Part shown: positions 7,282-13,595 of the stretch, in pieces
Position numbering within the stretch: position 1 is the first letter of the stretch
Layout of the letters: every line of letters begins with the position of its first letter
DNA from: Pseudomonadota bacterium
Lineage (GTDB): Bacteria; Pseudomonadota; Alphaproteobacteria; Rhizobiales; Kaistiaceae
NCBI GenBank assembly: GCA_023391905.1
Contig: JAEWAD010000530.1
Coordinates: 1-16,771 of the forward strand
Reading direction: 5' to 3'
DNA length: 16,771 nt
The notes under the pieces: model-generated
What the model was told of the DNA's origin: nothing
Seen by the model: only the letters and a program-made list of their open reading frames with translations
The model's database searches: none
Translations under genes and position numbers: made by a program

Positions 7282-8424
7282 CTAGAGAGCGGCATTGCCC
7301 GTCCCTCCGTCGAAGAGGAAGAATTCGTCGACGCCGTACTGGAAGCCCACCGGCTCGCCGAGGCCGAGCGAAGTGGCTTCCTTCGTCTTGATCTTCACGA
7401 GGTCGCCGGCGCCGGTGCGGATGGTGACGAGGGCATGCTTGCCGAAGGCTTCGTTGGAATAGACCTGGCCGGCAATCGCGCCAGGCGCGTCGACGCTGGA
7501 GAGCGTCATGCCGCCCGGTCGCAATCCCAGAAAGACGGTGCGGCTGCTCAACTTCCCGACGGCCGATGCCTGCGTCGCCGGCAACTCGATCGTAAGGTCG
7601 CTGCGGCGGAAGATTGCCTTGTCGCCTTCGGTCCGGATCTCGCCCTGCAGGATGTTCATGGGGGGATCACCGAATAGCTTGGCCACCCGGACGCTGGCCG
7701 GACGAAGCCAGATATCCTCCGGCGTGCCGATCTGCTCGATCTTGCCCTCGACCAGCACGGCGACCCGATCGCCGACCGAGAGCCCCTCAAGTCCGTCCGG
7801 CGTCGACCAGATCGACGGATGCCCTCTGGCGCTGAGGCGCCGGCGGATCTCACCGCGCAGCTTGTGCCTGAGCTTGGCATCGAGATGGGAGATCGGCTCG
7901 TCGAGCAGCAGCGCGCTGGGGTCCTGGACAAGCGCCCTCGCCAACGCGACGCGCTGCTTCTGGCCGCCCGACAGGGCCACCGGTTGCCTGTCGCCCAGAT
8001 GGGCGATTTCCAGAAGCGTCAGCAACTGATCGACATGCTTCCTGACGTCGTCGCCCAGCCTGCCCTTTGCACGCGCCTGCAGCGGCGACAGGATATTTTC
8101 CCGCACGCTCAAATGCGGGTAGAGGGCATAGGACTCGAACATCATGGCGACGCGACGCTGCCCCGGAGGCATCGATGCGACGTTCGCGCCGCCCAGATGG
8201 CACGAGCCCGTGTCAGGCTGCTCAAGGCCGGCAATCATGCGGCACAAGGTGGTCTTGCCGGCGCCCGACGGGCCAACCAGCGCGACGACTTCGCCCGCCC
8301 CAACGGTCAGGTCGACATCGCGGATCACCCGGTTGGAGCCGAATTGCTTGCTCAATCCCGCGACGGCGAGACCATCGCGCGGCAGCTTTTCGAGCGTCGA
8401 GAATGCTGTCGTCATCGCGGTCAC
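7282..8424 (-). CDS. ABC importer ATPase, MalK/UgpC-like, with degenerate H-loop
   Basis: A 380-residue ATPase with an N-terminal nucleotide-binding domain (about 18-245) and a C-terminal MalK-type regulatory/TOBE domain (about 255-375). Intact parts: Walker A GPSGAGKTT (51-59), signature LSGGQ (151-155), Walker B ALLLDEP with D175 and E176, D-loop SHLDAKLR. Two key positions differ. The Q-loop glutamine is Glu (MMFESYALYPH, E97), and the switch histidine expected in a THD motif is proline (STPDGLEG, P209). The first change is shared with the partner ATPase, the second is not. The start is GTG at 8424, overlapping the stop of the partner gene by 4 bases, so the two are translationally coupled and likely made 1:1 as a heterodimer. 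An ATG three codons in (8415) has no better ribosome site. It should power the permeases encoded downstream. Confidence 0.93.
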   Translation of the reverse strand: MTAMTTAFSTLEKLPRDGLAVAGLSKQFGSNRVIRDVDLTVGAGEVVALVGPSGAGKTTLCRMIAGLEQPDTGSCHLGGANVASMPPGQRRVAMMFESYALYPHLSVRENILSPLQARAKGRLGDDVRKHVDQLLTLLEIAHLGDRQPVALSGGQKQRVALARALVQDPSALLLDEPISHLDAKLRHKLRGEIRRRLSARGHPSIWSTPDGLEGLSVGDRVAVLVEGKIEQIGTPEDIWLRPASVRVAKLFGDPPMNILQGEIRTEGDKAIFRRSDLTIELPATQASAVGKLSSRTVFLGLRPGGMTLSSVDAPGAIAGQVYSNEAFGKHALVTIRTGAGDLVKIKTKEATSLGLGEPVGFQYGVDEFFLFDGGTGNAAL

Positions 8425-9533
8425 CGGTCCATCTCCAGGTTCAACTCCGTCTCCGTGTCGAACAGATGCATCCTGTCCGCGGGGATGCTGAGATGAACGC
8501 CGTCCCCCTTTCGGTATGGCGTCGGGCCCGGAAGCTCGGCGACCAGCGTCTCGCCCGGCCTGTCCAGGACATCCAGCACCAGCGAGTCCGCGTCGCCTCG
8601 CGGCTCGCGATAGGCGACGATCGCGTTGAGGGGCCGGCTTGCCGAAACCGCCTCCACGACGAGATGCTCAGGCCGTATGCCGACCACGAGATCCCGCGAC
8701 TGGCGCGCCTCGAGCATGCGCCGACGATCATCTCCCACGGCGATCTCGACGCCGAGGATCGGGATCTCGACATGACCTTCCTTGCCGGAGACCGTCGCGG
8801 GGAACTGGTTCATCGGCGGCTCCCCGATGAAGTTGGCGACGAAGATGTTGGCCGGCCGCTCATAGAGGCGCGAAGGCGTCGCCACCTGCTGCAGGATACC
8901 GCCCCGCATGATCGCAATGCGATCTGCCATGGCCGTCGCCTCGGTCTGGTCATGGGTAACCAGGATCGAGGTGACGCCGCGCGACTTCTGGAGCCTGGAA
9001 ATCTCGGCCCGGAGATGGATCTTCTGCTCGCCGTCCAGATGCGACAGCGGCTCGTCGAAGAGGATGAGCGCCGGGTCGCGCACCACCGCGCGCCCAATTG
9101 CGATGCGCTGCTGCGCGCCACCGGAGAGATCGCGCACTCGCCGATCCGCCATGTCGGTCAGGCCGAGCATGGTCAGAACCCCATCGACCCGCTCCTTGCG
9201 CTCCGTCCGGCTGTAGCCGCGCACGGAAAGCGGGAAGTCAATGTTTTCGGCAATGGTGAGGTTCGGATAGAGGCAGTAGTCCTCGAACACCATCGCGATG
9301 TTGCGCTGGCCCGCCGACAGTCGGGAAACGGGAACGCCGCCGAACAGGATCTCACCCGCCGTCAACTCCTCCAGACCGGCCGCCATCTTCAGGGTTGAGC
9401 TCTTGCCACAGCCGGACGGCCCCAGCAGAGCCAGCATCTCGCCTTCCTGGCAGACCAGGTTCAAGTCAACGACCGCCATCGGCGTGCCGGGCTGATACTG
9501 TTTCGAAACAGACTGGAACTCGACCGTGGCCAT
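8421..9533 (-). CDS. ABC importer ATPase, MalK/UgpC-like, with LSGGA signature
   Basis: A 370-residue ATPase, the first gene of the importer operon. Seen: Walker A GPSGCGKSS (38-46), Q-loop region MVFEDYCLYPN with Glu (E84) where Gln is usual, signature LSGGAQQR (136-143; canonical LSGGQ), Walker B LILFDEP with D160 and catalytic E161, D-loop SHLD, and an intact switch histidine H194 (VTHDQTEA). A MalK-type C-terminal domain follows (about 240-370, with VVGIRPEHL). I start it at the ATG at 9533, which has AGGAG (9544-9548) 10 bases upstream. A GTG at 9560 would add nine residues but would place that ribosome site inside the gene. Having two different ATPase genes side by side is unusual for CUT1 importers, which normally use two copies of one protein; glycerol importers of rhizobia (GlpS/GlpT) are a known exception. 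Confidence 0.93.
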   Translation of the reverse strand: MATVEFQSVSKQYQPGTPMAVVDLNLVCQEGEMLALLGPSGCGKSSTLKMAAGLEELTAGEILFGGVPVSRLSAGQRNIAMVFEDYCLYPNLTIAENIDFPLSVRGYSRTERKERVDGVLTMLGLTDMADRRVRDLSGGAQQRIAIGRAVVRDPALILFDEPLSHLDGEQKIHLRAEISRLQKSRGVTSILVTHDQTEATAMADRIAIMRGGILQQVATPSRLYERPANIFVANFIGEPPMNQFPATVSGKEGHVEIPILGVEIAVGDDRRRMLEARQSRDLVVGIRPEHLVVEAVSASRPLNAIVAYREPRGDADSLVLDVLDRPGETLVAELPGPTPYRKGDGVHLSIPADRMHLFDTETELNLEMDR

Positions 9534-9543
9534 GAAAGCCAAT

Positions 9544-9548
9544 CTCCT
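9544..9548 (-). promoter_or_regulatory. Ribosome binding site deciding the ATG start of the first ATPase gene
   Basis: AGGAG on the minus strand, 10 bases before the ATG at 9533. It lies inside the longer reading frame that begins with GTG at 9560, which argues for the shorter protein. Confidence 0.65.
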
Positions 9549-9712
9549 TTTGCGGGTCACAACCCATCAGCAAAAGTCATGCCATCTTATTAAAAACAGG
9601 ATGAATTGAGAGGGCTAAATCTGGACCGCCCGCGACCACGTCAGGCAGTGCTCCTTATTTGGGCCCGGCAATCAGACTGGCATGATCGCCCCGGAGTTCC
9701 CGGAGCATGAAT

Positions 9713-9750
9713 GGCAGGCGGGCCCGTTCGAGCCCGCCCGGGAAACTGCC
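9713..9750 (-). terminator. GC-rich hairpin directly after the alcohol dehydrogenase gene
   Basis: A 7-bp inverted repeat GGCGGGC/GCCCGCC (9717-9723 with 9732-9738) is nested in an outer GGCAG/CTGCC pairing (9713-9717 with 9746-9750) that abuts the TAA at 9751-9753. On the minus strand no T-run follows, so this is not a textbook intrinsic terminator. It may stabilise the 3' end of the dehydrogenase mRNA, weaken read-through, or end transcription with Rho. It separates the dehydrogenase from the importer operon that starts at 9533. Confidence 0.5.
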
Positions 9751-10866
9751 TTATGCGACAGCCGCCGAAGTGGTGACGATCGGCTTGACCACATCACCGC
9801 TCTCGGCCGCATGGACCGCTTCGTTGATCGCGCTCAGATCGTAGAGCTTGGTCAGCTTGTCGAACGGGAACAAGCCGGCACGCCAGAACTCGATAAGCTG
9901 GGGAACGAAGATGTCCGCTACGCAATCACCCTGCATGATGCCCTGGATCGTGCGCCCGAACAGGATCTTGCTCATCTCGAGATTGACCTCGACGCCCAGA
10001 GCCGCAGCACCAATCAGGCCACAGGTGCCGGGGATGCGAAGGCAGTCTACCGCCTGACGGAACACGCGCGGCACGGACGTGCATTCGAGCGAATACTGCG
10101 CGCCACCGTTCGTGATGGCCTGGATTTCCTTTACCGCATCGGTGGCGCCGCCATTGATGACATGCGTGGCACCCAGTTCGCGCGCAAGCTTCAGGCGGCC
10201 ATCATTGAGATCGATCGCAATGATCGTCGTGCAGCCGACGATCTTGGCTGCCATAACGGCCGAGAGCCCCACGGCGCCCGCGCCGAAGATCGCGATACTC
10301 GATCCCGCCTTCGGGGCCAGCGCGTTGATCACCGCCCCAGCGCCGGTCTGGATGCCGCAGCCGAGCGGCCCCATGATCTCGAGCGGCACGTCCTTGCGGA
10401 TCTTCACCACATTGCGTTCCGAGGCTATTACCTTATCCGCAAATGACGACTGGCAGAAGAAGCACCCACTGATTGGCACGCCCTTCGAACTAATCGGCGT
10501 TGAACCATCGAGCCGCGCCCCACTGAGATTGCGGCCATAGAATTCGACACAGAATCCGGGTTGCCCCTGCAGGCAATTCTCGCAACGACCACAGAAATCA
10601 TAAGTCACGATGACATGATCGCCCGGCGCCACCTTGGTGACATTCCGACCGATCTTTTCGACTACTCCGGCCCCCTCATGACCGAGGACGGCTGGCAAAG
10701 GGACAGGATAGCTCTGATCCCGAACCCCGATATCCGTGTGACAGACTCCAGTTGCGACAATCTTTATCAGAACCTCGTCTTCACGAGGTTCTGCCAGCTC
10801 GACCATCTCAACTACAAAAGGACCAGACTTCTTGTTTACCAGAGCAGCCCTAATATGGTAGCTCAT
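9751..10866 (-). CDS. Zinc-dependent NAD(P) alcohol dehydrogenase, aryl-alcohol-dehydrogenase-like
   Basis: A 371-residue medium-chain zinc dehydrogenase that interconverts an alcohol and its aldehyde. Numbering from the ATG at 10866: catalytic zinc ligands C42 (GVCHTD), H63 (GHEGAG) and C170 (LGCGIQTG); four structural-zinc cysteines at 92, 95, 98 and 106 (FCGRCENCLQGQPGFC); Rossmann glycines GAGAVG (195-200) followed by IIAIDLND, whose acidic residue favours NAD. The segments QSSFADKVIASERNVVKI, PLGCGIQTGAGAV and FPFDKLTKLYDLSAINEA match the benzyl/aryl-alcohol dehydrogenase branch. An ATG at 10869 also exists; GGGGG (10871-10875) is 1 base from it but 4 from 10866, so I prefer the latter. 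It is transcribed toward the importer operon, 217 bases before its first gene, and could feed the aldehyde dehydrogenase of that operon. The natural alcohol is not known. Confidence 0.93.
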   Translation of the reverse strand: MSYHIRAALVNKKSGPFVVEMVELAEPREDEVLIKIVATGVCHTDIGVRDQSYPVPLPAVLGHEGAGVVEKIGRNVTKVAPGDHVIVTYDFCGRCENCLQGQPGFCVEFYGRNLSGARLDGSTPISSKGVPISGCFFCQSSFADKVIASERNVVKIRKDVPLEIMGPLGCGIQTGAGAVINALAPKAGSSIAIFGAGAVGLSAVMAAKIVGCTTIIAIDLNDGRLKLARELGATHVINGGATDAVKEIQAITNGGAQYSLECTSVPRVFRQAVDCLRIPGTCGLIGAAALGVEVNLEMSKILFGRTIQGIMQGDCVADIFVPQLIEFWRAGLFPFDKLTKLYDLSAINEAVHAAESGDVVKPIVTTSAAVA

Positions 10867-10870
10867 CATT

Positions 10871-10875
10871 CCCCC
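10871..10875 (-). promoter_or_regulatory. G-rich ribosome binding site of the alcohol dehydrogenase gene
   Basis: GGGGG on the minus strand precedes two adjacent ATG codons (10869 and 10866). The spacing of 4 bases favours the second ATG over the first (1 base). Confidence 0.5.
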
Positions 10876-10901
10876 GGATACTTTATATGCAACGGAAGGC
10901 G

Positions 10902-10916
10902 TCCGATTTTATCGGA
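10902..10916. promoter_or_regulatory. Palindrome upstream of the alcohol dehydrogenase gene (possible operator)
   Basis: TCCGATTTTATCGGA is a 6-bp inverted repeat with a 3-base centre, in an AT-rich patch about 35 bases before the dehydrogenase start. It could be an operator. On the plus strand it is followed by a T-run (10917-10921), so it could alternatively act as a weak terminator in that direction, though no plus-strand gene ends here. Confidence 0.4.
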
Positions 10917-10929
10917 TTTTTATTATCGA

Positions 10930-10949
10930 AACTTCTTCCCCAAGAAGTT
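10930..10949. promoter_or_regulatory. Perfect 8-bp palindrome AACTTCTT-N4-AAGAAGTT, likely operator
   Basis: AACTTCTTCCCCAAGAAGTT is a perfect inverted repeat with a CCCC centre, about 65 bases before the alcohol dehydrogenase start. The symmetry and position suit the binding site of a dimeric regulator. No regulator gene is present in the window, and I found no convincing -35/-10 pair; a GATAAT on the minus strand next to the palindrome is the best -10 candidate. Confidence 0.5.
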
Positions 10950-11371
10950 CTGACAGGCACCTGGTACACAGTGCGGCTTCGGTGAAGGCTAGGCACATTC
11001 CACACGACTGTCAATCTATCATACCAATAATAGAATCATTTTGGATGAAGCCAAACATCACGTCCGGGCACTGCCACCACCTGAGTGCTGTCACAGGTGG
11101 GCGGCTCAATCTCGACGCCAGCCAGAGCAGGTCAACCACTACGAGACAGGCCGCAGTCTGCAGGATCGTCAAGGACGGCGAAGAAATGGAGCAGCGTGCG
11201 CTTGAACACAACGACGTGCATAGCTCCGAGCTTGGAGATCAAGGTCTCGGGCGTCGCGTCATCCCCAACAACGCGACCCGCAACGTCACATGCAACAGTC
11301 TCGCTTGGCGTAGAGAGCACTGAAGGCAGCGTCAGCCGAATGGCGACTGCCGATCGTCAACTTAATCGAAC
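10950..11371. other. Intergenic stretch with no convincing gene
   Basis: Between the operator-like palindromes and the terminator of the ribose-type operon I see no gene with a ribosome site and a recognisable product. Short open frames exist on both strands (for example plus 10982-11323 and minus 11132-11320), but they overlap one another and look like no family I know. The base composition is less GC-rich at 10980-11045 than in the flanking operons. The region could be a decayed gene or a long leader; nothing in it proves either. Confidence 0.5.
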
Positions 11372-11408
11372 AAAAACGGCCCCGGTCCGTTTCCGGAACC
11401 GAGGCCGT
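11372..11408 (-). terminator. Rho-independent terminator of the ribose-type ABC operon
   Basis: A hairpin with outer arms ACGGCC and GGCCGT (11376-11381 with 11403-11408), one C/A mismatch, then CGG/CCG and TCCG/CGGA inner pairs around a 4-base loop. On the minus strand it is followed by TTTTT (11372-11376). It begins about 20 bases after the stop of the binding-protein gene, as expected for the end of this operon. Confidence 0.88.
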
Positions 11409-11427
11409 CTTCGTCATTTCGCTGGAG

Positions 11428-12555
11428 TTACTTGGCGCCCCACTGCTCCGGGTAACCGGGCAGGTCCTGGCAGCCGCAGAGGCTGTAGTGCAGCGCCGGC
11501 ATCCGCTCGTCGATGTAGCTCGCCAGCGTCTCCTGGGTGATGGCCGGCTGCGGCAGGTTCCATTCCGGGCCGGGGACCGACTTGCCGTCAAGGATGTCCA
11601 GCGCCGCGATGATCGGCGTGCGCCACTGGTAGGTCGGATAGGACGGCGCGATGGCGACCAGGTTTTCCTTCTGCCACTTGCGCAGGAAGTCCTGCTGGTC
11701 TTCGCCGCTGATCACCGGATAGGGCAGCCCCGCATCCTCGAACGCCTCGAGTGCGGCCGTCGCCGTATCGCCGGCGTCCATCCAGATCGCGTCGATCTTC
11801 TGGCCACGATTGATGTAGTCCTCGACCACCGACTTCGTCTTGGCGCGGTCGCTGCCGGTGAATTCCGAACCGATCACGTTGATGCCGGCCTCGTCGAAGA
11901 TCGACTTGGCGGCCGAATAGCGGGTCTCGAGCACGTCGACGCCGGGGACGATGCGGATCGCCAGGACGTTGGAGCCCTTCGGCAGCTTGCTGGCGATGAA
12001 CTCGGCCGAGGTGATGCCGAAGCCGTAGCCTCCGACCGGATGGATGTAGGTCACCGGGCACTTCGTGTTGACGCCGCGGTCGAAGACGATGACCGGCAGC
12101 TTCTCGCAGGCAGCCTCGACGGCCGGCGTCAGCGCGGCGGTCGTGGTCGGCGAGACGATCAGCACGTCGCACTTGCCGCCGTCGAGCAGCGACTGGATGT
12201 CGGAGATCTGCTTGTCGTCCTTGCCCTCGGCGTCGAGGATGACCAGCTCCTGGATCCGGTCCTTCTGCAGGGCGGCCTCGCCCTTCATGTTGTTGAGGCC
12301 GACGACGCGCCAGGGATTGAAGACACCGGCGTTCGAGAAGCAGATCGTGTGCTTGCCGTCCTTCTTGAACTTGGCCGTATCGACCATAGCGCCGCCGAGA
12401 TGCTGCTCCCAGGGCTTGCCCTCGGGGCCCTCGGCCTTGGTCGACAGCAGCTCGCGCTGCTTCTTGAATTCGGCCGGGTCGTTGAATTCCTGGGCATAGG
12501 CCGTGGTCGAGAACGCAACCGCCAGCGTCGCCGCCAAGATCGATTTCACGTGCAT
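11428..12555 (-). CDS. Periplasmic sugar-binding protein of a ribose-type (RbsB-like, CUT2) ABC importer
   Basis: A 375-residue secreted binding protein of the periplasmic-binding-protein 4 fold. A signal peptide is clear (MHVKSILAATLAVAFSTTAYA, likely cleaved after A21). The mature part starts with about 45 residues with no RbsB counterpart (charged, EFKKQRELLSTKAEGPEGKP), then TICFSNAGVFNPWRVVGLNNM, DKQISDIQSLLDGGKCDVLIVSPTTTAALTPAVEAA, and IVFDRGVNTK, whose D159-R160 match the sugar-binding Asp-Arg of RbsB. Six cysteines (72, 129, 150, 166, 360, 362) are unusual for this class and might form disulphides. Start: ATG at 12555 with GAGGAGA (12562-12568) 6 bases upstream; an in-frame ATG at 12573 would put that site inside the gene. 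It is the last gene of the operon, 56 bases after the permease. Its ligand is unknown; the epimerase in the operon suggests a ketose or related sugar. Confidence 0.93.
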   Translation of the reverse strand: MHVKSILAATLAVAFSTTAYAQEFNDPAEFKKQRELLSTKAEGPEGKPWEQHLGGAMVDTAKFKKDGKHTICFSNAGVFNPWRVVGLNNMKGEAALQKDRIQELVILDAEGKDDKQISDIQSLLDGGKCDVLIVSPTTTAALTPAVEAACEKLPVIVFDRGVNTKCPVTYIHPVGGYGFGITSAEFIASKLPKGSNVLAIRIVPGVDVLETRYSAAKSIFDEAGINVIGSEFTGSDRAKTKSVVEDYINRGQKIDAIWMDAGDTATAALEAFEDAGLPYPVISGEDQQDFLRKWQKENLVAIAPSYPTYQWRTPIIAALDILDGKSVPGPEWNLPQPAITQETLASYIDERMPALHYSLCGCQDLPGYPEQWGAK

Positions 12556-12611
12556 CTGTCGTCTCCTCTCCATTGACGAATTGTTCGTTGAATTGCCGCC
12601 ACAGCGGACAA

Positions 12612-13595
12612 TCAGGTTGAGCGGCGATGGCGCAGGACGCTTGCCCCCACGGCCGCAATCAGGATCACGCCCTGCAGGCTGTCGCGCAGCGCCTGCGGCA
12701 GGCCGAGCAGGTTGAGCAGGGTGAACAGCGCGAACAGGCTGAGCGAACCGAACAGCGCGCCGGCGACAGAGCCGCGGCCGCCGAGCAGCTGGGCGCCGCC
12801 GATGACGCAGGCGGCGATCGCCTGCAGCTCGAGTCCGCGCCCGGCATTGACCGAGACGCCGGAAAAGCCGCCGATCAGGATGCCGGCCGTGACCGCCGCG
12901 AGCGCCGAGACGACGAAGGCGGAAATGCGTGTCGCCTTCACCGGCACGCCGGCGAGCTCGGCGGCGCGCGGATTGTCGCCAACAGCGAGCAGCCGCTTTC
13001 CATAGGCCGTCCTGTGCAGGCCCCATCCCGCCAACAGCGTCGCGCCCACCAGGATGATGACGGCGACCGGCAGCGTCCCCACCAGCGGCACATCGCGCAG
13101 CACGAGCCGGCCGAGATTGCGGAAATTGTCCGGCAGATCGCCACGCGGCGCCCCGCCCGACCACGCCAGCGCCAGCCCGTTGACGAGCAGCATCGTGCCG
13201 AGCGTGGCGATGATCGACGGCACCTTGAGGAAGGCGACGATCGCTCCGTTGGCGAGGCCCACCGCCAGTCCCATCGCATAGAGGGCGCCGATGACGGGCC
13301 AGGTCATTGCCGGGTCGCCGCCGATCAGCATCGAGGCGGCCAGCACCACCAGCGTGACGACGGCCCCCATCGACAGGTCGAAGCCGCCAGACAGGATGAC
13401 GTAGAGCTGCCCGCAGGCCAGGATTACCAGCGGCGCGGCCCGGCGCAGGAAGTTCATGAACAGCCCTGCTTCGAGATAGTTCGGCTGCAGGACCGCGATC
13501 ATCGCGTAGAGCACGACGAAGATCAGCAGCGCGAAGTTGAGGCCGCGGATCGAAACGCGCCGCGACGGGCGTGCCGTGTCGGGAATGGCCGTCAT
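12612..13595 (-). CDS. Ribose-type ABC importer permease (RbsC-like), second copy
   Basis: A 327-residue inner-membrane permease of the BPD_transp_2 (RbsC/XylH/AraH) family with about eight or more hydrophobic spans. Family marks: GQLYVILSGGFDLSMGAVVTL (the conserved G-x-DLS-x-G segment), VPSIIATLGTMLLVNGLAL, the cytoplasmic loop GKRLLAVGDNPRAAELAGVPV, and AACVIGGAQLLGGRGSVAGALFG near the C-terminus. The ATG at 13595 overlaps the stop of the preceding permease by 4 bases. It likely forms a heterodimeric channel with that permease. Two distinct permeases, rather than two copies of one, are found in part of the CUT2 family. Confidence 0.94.
   Translation of the reverse strand: MTAIPDTARPSRRVSIRGLNFALLIFVVLYAMIAVLQPNYLEAGLFMNFLRRAAPLVILACGQLYVILSGGFDLSMGAVVTLVVLAASMLIGGDPAMTWPVIGALYAMGLAVGLANGAIVAFLKVPSIIATLGTMLLVNGLALAWSGGAPRGDLPDNFRNLGRLVLRDVPLVGTLPVAVIILVGATLLAGWGLHRTAYGKRLLAVGDNPRAAELAGVPVKATRISAFVVSALAAVTAGILIGGFSGVSVNAGRGLELQAIAACVIGGAQLLGGRGSVAGALFGSLSLFALFTLLNLLGLPQALRDSLQGVILIAAVGASVLRHRRST

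Noticed and set aside
10894..10911. A possible sigma-54 promoter (GG...TTGCA on the minus strand) before the alcohol dehydrogenase
   Set aside because: The GG and GC elements are 12 bases apart instead of the required 10, so it does not fit.
10902..10921. Hairpin plus T-run read as a plus-strand terminator
   Set aside because: The stem is only 6 bp and AT-rich, and no plus-strand gene ends upstream; an operator role for the minus-strand dehydrogenase gene fits the position better.
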